From JAJVHZ01 sp041395385 (GTDB lineage Bacteria > Pseudomonadota > Gammaproteobacteria > JAJPIJ01): a stretch of DNA of 64,000 bases. Below, one piece after another: positions 45,022 through 52,123 of this stretch (position 1 is its first letter; each line of letters starts with the position of its first letter). The notes beneath the pieces were generated by a model, which had not been told where the DNA came from, did not search any database, and worked only from the letters and a program-made list of their open reading frames with translations. The stretch covers positions 1 through 64,000 of the forward strand of contig JAWLAN010000024.1 in NCBI GenBank assembly GCA_041395385.1, written 5' to 3'. A program made the position numbers and the translations under genes.

Positions 45022-45957
45022 ATGAAGGTCTTCACCAAGGATGTCTGCGTCCGGGCGATAATGTTTGGCGCGCTCGGCACACTATCCGTGGCTGCCGGCG
45101 CCGCGGGCGGCGGCGACCCATCACGGCATACCTCGCCGGCCGAAACCAATACGGTGCAGGCGGCCGTAGTTGCCGATCTGCCGCTGGTCCCCTTTCTGGA
45201 CCATCCCGGGACGATCGCAGCCGCCGTGGCAGACGCGGAGCGGAAAGAATCAGGCGGCGGGTATCGCTGGGACGGGCCGCCCCGGGCCGAGCCGGACTGG
45301 GCCGGCGTCGGGCGGGACACCTTGTACTTCATCGGCTACCAGTTTGCCGCGATTGGCGTGCTCTACGTCCTGCCCTCCGAAGTCTCGGGCTGGAGCGAAG
45401 AGCAGAAGGACGATTACAGTTTCGAGAGCTGGAAGGAGCACGCGGGCGACCCGGTATGGGACAAGGACCTCTGGTGGCTGAACTACATCCTGCATCCTTA
45501 CTGGGGCGCGGCCTACTACACAAACGGGCAGGAGAGGGGACTCAACCAGGGGCAGGCCTTCGTGTATTCGGCGCTGCTCTCGACGCTGTATGAGTTCGGC
45601 GTCGAGGCGATGTTCGAAGAGCCTTCCTTCCAGGACCTGATCGTGACGCCCGTGGGCGGCTACCTCGTGGGTCAAATCCTGTTCGCGCCGATCAGGGAGC
45701 GGATACGCGCCCGGCCCGGTGAGCCCGGCTGGGCCGGCAGGACGCTGTTGTTGCTGACCGATCCCCTGGGCGTGCTGAACGCGTCAATGGACAGGCTCTT
45801 TGGCGTGAAGTCCGGCTTGACCCTGCAGTGGACCGCGCTGCCTGTTTCTGATCGATTGCCGGGAGAGCGCTGGAACGAAGTTGACGCGGTGGGCGGCTAT
45901 GCGCCCGGACCCGCTACTCACGGCGGATGGGGCCTGCAACTGCGCGCGACTTGGTGA
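45022..45957 (+). CDS. DUF3943 family exported protein
   Basis: A 311-residue protein with signal peptide (MKVFTKDVCVRAIMFGALGT). It shows the DUF3943 core: YFIGYQFAAIGVLYVLPSEV, LNYILHPYWGAAYYTNGQE, FVYSALLSTLYEFGVEAMFE, SFQDLIVTPVGGYLVGQILF. The family is predicted to be membrane-associated in the outer envelope; function is unknown. It is preceded by one of the five operator-like boxes. Confidence 0.8.
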   Translation: MKVFTKDVCVRAIMFGALGTLSVAAGAAGGGDPSRHTSPAETNTVQAAVVADLPLVPFLDHPGTIAAAVADAERKESGGGYRWDGPPRAEPDWAGVGRDTLYFIGYQFAAIGVLYVLPSEVSGWSEEQKDDYSFESWKEHAGDPVWDKDLWWLNYILHPYWGAAYYTNGQERGLNQGQAFVYSALLSTLYEFGVEAMFEEPSFQDLIVTPVGGYLVGQILFAPIRERIRARPGEPGWAGRTLLLLTDPLGVLNASMDRLFGVKSGLTLQWTALPVSDRLPGERWNEVDAVGGYAPGPATHGGWGLQLRATW

Positions 45958-46085
45958 CGGGCCAGCGCGACCGAGGAGTATTGCGTATCGAGGAATGAGA
46001 TGTCCTCGCGTGGCTGGAAATTGCCTCGCACCCGATCCGGGAGCACCCGCGGCCGGCGTGACGCGGCGGAGGGGCTGAAGCAGGG

Positions 46086-46328
46086 CTAGAAGCGAAGCAC
46101 CTGGACCACGAGCTCGCGGCCCTTCCAGTGCATGCCGTTGAGGCGCTGCGCCATCTTGTAGAGGGTCTCTACGGCCGGGGCTTCGAAGGTGAGGGTCACC
46201 GCGGGCCGCGAGCCGTCGCCGGTCACGTGCTCGATGGTGGCTATCTTCGGCGCGCCGTATTTCGTGAGGAACTCCTGCAACTCCTCGTCGGTGGTCGCCG
46301 GGTCCACGTTGCCCATCCAGAGTTTCAT
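46086..46328 (-). CDS. Small RRM-type RNA-binding protein
   Basis: An 80-residue single RNA-recognition motif. MKLWMGNVDPATTDEELQEF is the RNP-2-like strand and first helix, and PAVTLTFEAPAVETLYKMAQ with LNGMHWKGRELVVQVLRF completes the fold. The aromatic residues of RNP-1 are only partly conserved. ATG 46328 follows GGAGAA at good spacing. It is 44 bp downstream of the GNAT gene and may be the last member of the long minus-strand operon. Confidence 0.72.
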   Translation of the reverse strand: MKLWMGNVDPATTDEELQEFLTKYGAPKIATIEHVTGDGSRPAVTLTFEAPAVETLYKMAQRLNGMHWKGRELVVQVLRF

Positions 46329-46372
46329 GTCGTTCTCCAATCTGTCGACGTGCGGTCGCGGTCAGGCGACCT

Positions 46373-46936
46373 TCAATCCGGGCGCAGTTGCAGTCGGACG
46401 CGCAGGGTGCCCGGGTCCCCGGCGTCCGTGACGACTTCGAAGCCGAGCCTGCGCGCGCATTCGAGCATGGGACGATTGCGGGCGAGCACGTAACCTTCGA
46501 TGAATCGCAATCCCTGCGCCCTGCCGCGGCGGATCAGCTCCTTCAGCAGCGCCGTGGCGAGCCCCAGGCCCTGCCACTCATTGGCGACGGTGACCGCGAA
46601 CTCGGCCGTCTCGTTGCGCGCATCGGCGATGTAGCGCCCGCCGGCGACGATCGTATTCGTACCCCCATCGTCCGCCGAGACCGCCACCAGCGCGACCTCC
46701 TCGCCGGGAGACGGATTGACCGCGCGCTCCAGCATCTCGACCGGCAGTTGCTTCATGGGCGCCATGAAGCGGGTGAGTCGGGCCTCACCGGACAGGCGCT
46801 CGAACGCGCTACGCAACGCCACCGCATCGTCGGGACGTATCGCCCGCAGGATGATGTGGCGTCCGTCACGCAGCGTGATATCTCTCGGACCGGAATCCGC
46901 GACCGGCGTCTGACCGCTAGCGAAGAGAGTCGTCAC
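46373..46936 (-). CDS. GNAT-family N-acetyltransferase
   Basis: A 187-residue single-domain GNAT protein. It has ITLRDGRHIILRAIRPDDA, LTRFMAPMKQLPVEMLER, AEFAVTVANEWQGLGLATAL (acetyl-CoA binding loop Q-x-x-G-x-A) and a C-terminal GFEVVTDAGDPG. The sequence resembles the acetyltransferase domain of Pat-type protein acetyltransferases that modify acyl-CoA synthetases, but it lacks the ligase-like part. Given its place 12 bp after fabI and within an acyl-phosphate operon, a role in acetylation-based control is possible. Confidence 0.8.
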   Translation of the reverse strand: MTTLFASGQTPVADSGPRDITLRDGRHIILRAIRPDDAVALRSAFERLSGEARLTRFMAPMKQLPVEMLERAVNPSPGEEVALVAVSADDGGTNTIVAGGRYIADARNETAEFAVTVANEWQGLGLATALLKELIRRGRAQGLRFIEGYVLARNRPMLECARRLGFEVVTDAGDPGTLRVRLQLRPD

Positions 46937-46948
46937 GCGGCAGGGCCC

Positions 46949-47731
46949 TCAGGACATGATGTTGACGCCGCCGTCCACGTACACGGTGCCGCCGGTGATG
47001 CGGCGCGCGTACGGTGTGGCGAGGTAGGCGCAGGCGAAGCCGACGTCCATGATGTCGACCAGCTCGCCGACCGGCGACTTCGCGACCGCCTCGTTCAGCA
47101 TCAGGTCGAAATCTCTCAATCCCGACGCCGCCCGTGTCCTCAGCGGTCCCGGCGAGATCGCGTGCACGCGGATCCCGCGCTTGCCCAGCTCGTAGGCGAG
47201 GTACCGGCAGGAGGCCTCCAGCGCGGCCTTCACCGGTCCCATCACGTTGTAGTTGGCGACGACCTTGTTGGCGCCGTGATAGCTCATGGCGAACATGGTC
47301 CCGCCGTCCTTCATGAGCGGGGCGGCGAGCCTCGCCATGCGGACGAAGGAGTGGCAGGAGATGTCCATCGCCTTCGCGAAGCCCTCGGCCGTGCAGTTCA
47401 GCAGGCCACCCTGCAGGTCGTCCTTCGGCGCCCAGGCGATCGAATGCACCAGGATGTCGAGCGTTCCCCAGTCCTTCGCGATGCGATCGAAGACCGCCTC
47501 GAGCTCGCCCGGCCTCGATACGTCCAGGGGCAGGAACAAGGGCGCCTGCATTGCCGTCGCGAGCGGTTCGACAAAGTCCTTCGCCTTTTCATTGAGATAG
47601 GTGATCGCGAGCTCGGCGCCGAGCTCGTGGAATGCCGATGCGCAACCGTAGGCGATGGAGTGCTCGTTGGCGATGCCGACGACCAGTGCCTTCTTTCCGG
47701 CCAGTACAGGGCGCTGAACATCCACGGTCAT
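46949..47731 (-). CDS. fabI: Enoyl-[acyl-carrier-protein] reductase (NADH), FabI-type
   Basis: FabI reduces enoyl-ACP in fatty acid elongation. The 260-residue SDR protein has KKALVVGIANEHSIAYGCA (GIANxxSIA signature), LDILVHSIAWAPKDDL, AMSYHGANKVVANYNVMGPVKAAL with catalytic Tyr and Lys, and GTVYVDGGVNIMS. Its location after a CoA-transferase suggests it may be a second copy that works with the carbon-storage operon instead of the main housekeeping enzyme. That cannot be decided from this window. Confidence 0.92.
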   Translation of the reverse strand: MTVDVQRPVLAGKKALVVGIANEHSIAYGCASAFHELGAELAITYLNEKAKDFVEPLATAMQAPLFLPLDVSRPGELEAVFDRIAKDWGTLDILVHSIAWAPKDDLQGGLLNCTAEGFAKAMDISCHSFVRMARLAAPLMKDGGTMFAMSYHGANKVVANYNVMGPVKAALEASCRYLAYELGKRGIRVHAISPGPLRTRAASGLRDFDLMLNEAVAKSPVGELVDIMDVGFACAYLATPYARRITGGTVYVDGGVNIMS

Positions 47732-47744
47732 GAATGGGTTCTCC

Positions 47745-48401
47745 TCAGAGATGCATTGATGGGATGTGGTCGGGGACCACGAGGCTGGCCTCGGTGCTCG
47801 TGAGCACGTCGTTGACGCTTACGCCCGGCGCCGTCTCCAGGAGGGTGGGACGCCCCTCCGCGAAAGAGATGACGGCCAGTTCGGTGACCACCAGATCGAC
47901 ACGTCGCGTCGAGGTCAGCGGCAACGAGCACTGCTTGATGATCTTCGGCCTGCCCTTGGCCGTGTGTTGCATGGCCACGACCACACGCTTGGCCCCGACG
48001 ACGAGGTCCATCGCGCCGCCCATGCCCGGCACCATCTTGCCCGGGATCATCCAGTTGGCGAGACGGCCCTGCTCGTCGACCTGCAGTCCGCCCAACACCG
48101 TCATGTCGAGATGGCCGCCGCGGATGAGGCCGAAGGACATCGCGCTGTCGAAGGTGCTGGCGCCGGGCAGCGCCGTGACCGGCTGCCCCGCGGCATCCGT
48201 GAGCGTGGCGTGCCCCATGCCCTGCTCGGGGATGGGTCCGGTGCCGATGAGACCGTTCTCGGACTGGAAATAGATCTGCATGCCGGGCGGGACGTAATTC
48301 GCGACCAGCGTGGGGATCCCCACGCCGAGATTCACGAGCATCCCGGAGCGCAGTTCCTGCGCGATGCGCCTGGCGATGATGGTCTGTGCGTCCATGGGCA
48401 T
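47745..48401 (-). CDS. atoA: 3-oxoacid/acetoacetate CoA-transferase, subunit B
   Basis: The beta subunit carries the catalytic glutamate. This 218-residue protein has GMLVNLGVGIPTLVANYVPP, QSENGLIGTGP with the active-site Glu, GGHLDMTVLGGLQVDEQG and TSTRRVDLVVTELAVISF. Several starts are possible (GTG 48404, ATG 48401, ATG 48395); ATG 48401 overlaps the subunit A stop by one base. With subunit A it forms the enzyme that activates acetoacetate, in line with the hydroxybutyrate dehydrogenase upstream. Confidence 0.88.
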   Translation of the reverse strand: MPMDAQTIIARRIAQELRSGMLVNLGVGIPTLVANYVPPGMQIYFQSENGLIGTGPIPEQGMGHATLTDAAGQPVTALPGASTFDSAMSFGLIRGGHLDMTVLGGLQVDEQGRLANWMIPGKMVPGMGGAMDLVVGAKRVVVAMQHTAKGRPKIIKQCSLPLTSTRRVDLVVTELAVISFAEGRPTLLETAPGVSVNDVLTSTEASLVVPDHIPSMHL

Positions 48402-49048
48402 CACTCGTTGGTGATCAGGTAATCGACCAGCGGCGCCGGCGTTACCACCTGGTCGGGCGGGATCAGGCCCACCGGTACGATGTGGTTGGCCTCGACGATG
48501 ACGGTGTCGGTTGCCATCGCGATCACCGGGTTGAAGTTGCGGGCGGTGAGGGCATAGGCGAGATTGCCCAGGTAGTCGGCCAGGGAGCAGTTCACCAGCG
48601 CGAAATCGGCACGCAGCGCCGTTTCCACCAGGTAGTCCCTGCCGCCGACGGTGAGCCTCTGCTTGCCTTCCTCGACCACCGTGCCCACCCCGGTCGGCGT
48701 GAGTATTCCGCCGAGCCCGTAGCCGCCGGCGCGGATGCGTTCGATGAGCGTCCCCTGCGGAACGAGGTCGACCTCGGTCTCGCCGGCCAGCATCTGCTGC
48801 TGAGTCTCGGGATTCAGTCCGATGTGGCTCACGACCGCCTTACGCACCGCCCTGGCCGAGATCAGCCTGCCGATCCCGACGCCGGGCCTCGCCGTATCGT
48901 TGCCATACACTGTGAGACCGCGCTTGCCCTGGCGGATGAGCTCGTCGATCACCCGGTGCGGCGTGCCCACGCCCATGAAGCCGCCGATCATCAGGCTCGC
49001 GCCGTCGGGGATCATGGCCACTGCGTCGTTGAGCGGGATCGGTTTCAT
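48401..49048 (-). CDS. atoD: 3-oxoacid/acetoacetate CoA-transferase, subunit A
   Basis: The alpha subunit binds CoA. The 215-residue protein contains SLMIGGFMGVGTPHRVIDEL (GGFxxxGTP CoA-binding motif), VSHIGLNPETQQQMLAGE and ETALRADFALVNCSLADY. It starts at ATG 49048; a TTG at 49057 is alternative. It is followed directly by subunit B. Which acid is the preferred substrate (acetoacetate or another short-chain acid) is inferred from the neighbouring 3-hydroxybutyrate dehydrogenase. Confidence 0.88.
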   Translation of the reverse strand: MKPIPLNDAVAMIPDGASLMIGGFMGVGTPHRVIDELIRQGKRGLTVYGNDTARPGVGIGRLISARAVRKAVVSHIGLNPETQQQMLAGETEVDLVPQGTLIERIRAGGYGLGGILTPTGVGTVVEEGKQRLTVGGRDYLVETALRADFALVNCSLADYLGNLAYALTARNFNPVIAMATDTVIVEANHIVPVGLIPPDQVVTPAPLVDYLITNE

Positions 49049-49120
49049 GCTCTGCAAACCTGTACGTATGTCATGGCCACCGGCCGTTGAATACTTGCGT
49101 GGTCGTCGCCGCCGAGGACT

Positions 49121-49903
49121 TCACTGCGCCGTCCACCCGCCATCCACGGGCAGGGCCGCGCCGCGTATCTGGGCCGCCCCGTCGGAACAGAGGAAGACCG
49201 CCAGGGCGCCGATCTGCTCGGGCGTGGCGAACTCGTGCGAGGGCTGCTTCTCGCCGAGCAGTTCCATCTTCGCGGCCTCGGGCGAGAGCTTCCTGCTCGC
49301 GGCGAGGTCGTCGATCTGCTTCTGCACCAGGGGCGTGAGCACCCAGCCCGGGCAGATCGCGTTGCAGGTCACCCCCGTGGTGGCTGTCTCCAGCGCCACG
49401 ACCTTGGTCATGCCGAGGATGCCGTGCTTGGCGGCGACGTAGGCGACCTTGTGGGCGGAGGCCACCAGTCCGTGCGTCGAGGCAACGTTGACGATGCGGC
49501 CCCAGTTGCGCTTCCGCATCTGTGGCAGGGCGGCGCGGATGGCGTGGAAGGCAGCCGAGAGGTTGATGGCGATGATCTGATCCCAGCGTTCCGGCGGAAA
49601 CTCTTCCACCGCGGCCGTGTACTGGATGCCGGCGTTGTTGACCAGGATGTCGACGCGTCCGAGTCCCGCGGCCGCGCGCTCAATCATGTCCGTGATCTCC
49701 GCGGGCTTGGACATGTCCGCCGCGCTGTACAGCACGTGCACGCCGTGCGCCGCGGCCAGCTCCTTGCGCAGCCGCTCGATCTGCTGCGCATCGCCGAAGC
49801 CGTTGATGACGATGTCGGCGCCCTGCCCGGCGAGCGCGCGCGCGATCCCCAGGCCGATGCCGCTCGTCGACCCCGTTACCAGCGCCACCTTACCCTTTAG
49901 CAT
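49121..49903 (-). CDS. 3-hydroxybutyrate dehydrogenase
   Basis: The enzyme oxidises D-3-hydroxybutyrate to acetoacetate with NAD+. The 260-residue SDR protein has KVALVTGSTSGIGLGIARAL, LVNNAGIQYTAAVEEFP, the catalytic KVAYVAAKHGILGMTKVVAL, and NAICPGWVLTPLVQKQIDD with a C-terminal GAALPVDGGWTAQ. NAGIQ and WVLTPLV are typical of BdhA/HbdH. Its start overlaps the ackA stop by 14 bases. Confidence 0.9.
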   Translation of the reverse strand: MLKGKVALVTGSTSGIGLGIARALAGQGADIVINGFGDAQQIERLRKELAAAHGVHVLYSAADMSKPAEITDMIERAAAGLGRVDILVNNAGIQYTAAVEEFPPERWDQIIAINLSAAFHAIRAALPQMRKRNWGRIVNVASTHGLVASAHKVAYVAAKHGILGMTKVVALETATTGVTCNAICPGWVLTPLVQKQIDDLAASRKLSPEAAKMELLGEKQPSHEFATPEQIGALAVFLCSDGAAQIRGAALPVDGGWTAQ

Positions 49904-51110
49904 TCAGACGTTCCTCGCGATTGATGGCAGTGTCGCCGAGCAGCCGCCGCGTGTGCTGCGCGATCATCAGCTCCTCGTTGGTCGGGATCACCCAGGCCGA
50001 TACCCGGCTCTGCGGCGTGCTGATGCGCGGGCCGCCGGCGCCGTTGGCGGCAGCATCGAGATCGACGCCCAGCCACGCCGCGTCGCGGCACACGCGCTCG
50101 CGGATCGCCGCGGAGTTCTCGCCGATGCCGGCGGTGAACACGATGGCGTCGAGGCCTCCGAGCGCGGCGACGAGCGATCCCAGTTCGCGCCGGATGCGAT
50201 AGAGGTACAGATCCACGGCGAGCCGGGCGCGCGGCTCGCCGCTGGCGAGCAGGGTGCGCATGTCGCTGGAGATCCCCGAGACGCCGAGCAGGCCGGACTG
50301 GTTGTAGATCAGCTTCTCGATCGCGCCCGCGCTCATCTTGCGCTCGCTCATGAGGTAGAGGACGACGCCCGGGTCGAGCGCGCCGCAGCGCGTGCCCATC
50401 GGCAGGCCGTCGACCGCCGTGAACCCCATGGTGCTGGCGACGCTGCGGCCGGCATCGAGCGCGCACATGCTGGCGCCGTTGCCGAGGTGCAGCACCACGG
50501 TCCTGCCGGCCGTGGCCGCGGCGTCGACGCGCGGCAACACCGAGGCGATGTACTCGTAGGACAGCCCGTGGAAGCCGTAGCGCCGCACGCCCGCGTCGTG
50601 CAGCTCGGCGGGCAGGGCGAACCACTGCGCAATCTCGGGATTCGATCGGTGGAAGGCGGTATCGAAGCAGGCCACCTGCGGCACGTCCGGCATGCGCTCC
50701 AGGAGCAGGCGGATCGGCGTGAGGTTGTGCGGCTGGTGCAGGGGCGCGAGCGGGATGAATTTCCTGAGCGCGGCGAGGATCCCGTTGTCGACCCGCACCG
50801 GCTCGGCGTACTCGAGCCCGCCGTGCACGACCCGGTGGCCGACGCCGGCGAGCGGCAGTTCCCTCAGCTCGCCGCGCAGGAACGAGCTCAGATGCTCCAG
50901 CGCGCCGTCGTGGCCGAGGTTCACGCCCTCGCCCCAGGAGCGCTCGCCGAGGATGGCGCCCGCGGCATCCCTGGCGATGAAGTGCGGTGCGGTGCTTATC
51001 CCCTCGATCTGTCCGCGGCAGTCGAGCGCGAGGCCGGCGCCGCGCTCGGCGAAGAGCGAGAACTTGATGCTCGAGGAGCCGGCGTTGAGGACCAGGATCG
51101 CCTCGGCCAT
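49890..51110 (-). CDS. ackA: Acetate kinase
   Basis: Acetate kinase makes ATP from acetyl phosphate (or relatives such as propionyl/butyryl phosphate). The 406-residue product has ILVLNAGSSSIKFSLF, GHRVVHGG, HLGNGASMCALDAGRS, GVSGISSDMRTLLASG and the C-terminal FTAGIGENSAAIRERV. Family residues Asn, Ser and the catalytic Arg/Asp segments look intact. It starts two bases after the phosphotransacylase stop and overlaps the dehydrogenase gene. Confidence 0.95.
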   Translation of the reverse strand: MAEAILVLNAGSSSIKFSLFAERGAGLALDCRGQIEGISTAPHFIARDAAGAILGERSWGEGVNLGHDGALEHLSSFLRGELRELPLAGVGHRVVHGGLEYAEPVRVDNGILAALRKFIPLAPLHQPHNLTPIRLLLERMPDVPQVACFDTAFHRSNPEIAQWFALPAELHDAGVRRYGFHGLSYEYIASVLPRVDAAATAGRTVVLHLGNGASMCALDAGRSVASTMGFTAVDGLPMGTRCGALDPGVVLYLMSERKMSAGAIEKLIYNQSGLLGVSGISSDMRTLLASGEPRARLAVDLYLYRIRRELGSLVAALGGLDAIVFTAGIGENSAAIRERVCRDAAWLGVDLDAAANGAGGPRISTPQSRVSAWVIPTNEELMIAQHTRRLLGDTAINREERLNAKG

Positions 51111-51112
51111 CG

Positions 51113-52123
51113 TCAGCTCACCGCCCTGGCGGCCTGTTCGCGGCGCGCCTTCGCCACCAGCACCGCCACCGCGCAGGAGGCGAGCCGCGACAGCACGGAG
51201 TCCGCGCGGCTGGTCAGGATGATGGGCACCCGCGCGCCCAGCACGATGCCGGCGGCATCGGCGCCGGCGAGGAAGGTCAGGCTCTTGGCCAGCATGTTGC
51301 CGGCCTCCAGGTCGGGCACGACCAGGACGTTGGCGCGCCCCGCGACAGGGGAATTAATCCGTTTGACCTGCGCCGCCTCGAGATCGATGGCGTTGTCCAG
51401 CGCCAGCGGACCGTCGAGGACCGCGCCGGTGATCTGGCCGCGATCGGCCATCTTGCACAGCGCCGCGGCATCGACGGTGGAGGGGACCTTGGGATTGACG
51501 GTCTCCATCGCCGAGAGGATCGCGACCCGGATCTCCTCGTCCCGCGCGCCGAATGCGTGCGCAAGATCGATCGCGTTCTGGACAATGTCGACCTTCTCCT
51601 CCAGCGTCGGGGCGATGCTGACCGCGCCGTCGGTGATGATGAGCGGCGTCTCGTGCCCGGGAACGTCCATGACGAAGCAGTGGCTGATGCGCCGGCCGGT
51701 GCGCAGTCCCGTGTCGCGCTTCACCACCTCGCCCATCAGCTCGTCGGTGTGCAGGCTGCCCTTCATCAGCGCCTCGGCCTCGCCGAGGCGGACGAGCTCG
51801 ACGGCCTTGGCGGCGGAGTCGTGGCTGTGCAGGGCGTCCACCAGCCGGTAGGGGCTTATGTCGAGTTTGAGCTTCGCCGCTGTCGCCTTGATGCGCTCTG
51901 CCGGTCCGACCAGGATCGGCGCTATCAGACCGATCTCTGCTGCCTCGAGCGCGCCCGCGAGCGAGCTCTGATCGCAAGGGTGCGCCACCGCCGTGGGCGT
52001 GGGGGGCAGCCCCCTGCATTTCTCCATCAGCGCCTTGTACCTGCTGTGCCCGTTGCTCAATTCCTGTGCCTCGTAATGGTTATGACTCTTCGATCCTGGC
52101 TTGGTGAGGCTGCGCGGTTTCAC
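51113..52123 (-). CDS. Phosphate acetyl/butyryltransferase
   Basis: The enzyme exchanges CoA in acyl-CoA for phosphate, feeding acetate kinase. GTG 52123 overlaps the upstream gene's stop (GTGA), giving 336 residues; TTG 52060 (315 residues) is an alternative. The conserved core includes ALEAAEIGLIAPILVGP, EALMKGSLHTDELMGEVV, RRISHCFVMDVPGHETPLII and ADRGQITGAVLDGPLALDNA. Some relatives carry an N-terminal MaoC hydratase domain; this one does not. Preference for acetyl or butyryl groups cannot be told from sequence. Confidence 0.88.
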   Translation of the reverse strand: MKPRSLTKPGSKSHNHYEAQELSNGHSRYKALMEKCRGLPPTPTAVAHPCDQSSLAGALEAAEIGLIAPILVGPAERIKATAAKLKLDISPYRLVDALHSHDSAAKAVELVRLGEAEALMKGSLHTDELMGEVVKRDTGLRTGRRISHCFVMDVPGHETPLIITDGAVSIAPTLEEKVDIVQNAIDLAHAFGARDEEIRVAILSAMETVNPKVPSTVDAAALCKMADRGQITGAVLDGPLALDNAIDLEAAQVKRINSPVAGRANVLVVPDLEAGNMLAKSLTFLAGADAAGIVLGARVPIILTSRADSVLSRLASCAVAVLVAKARREQAARAVS

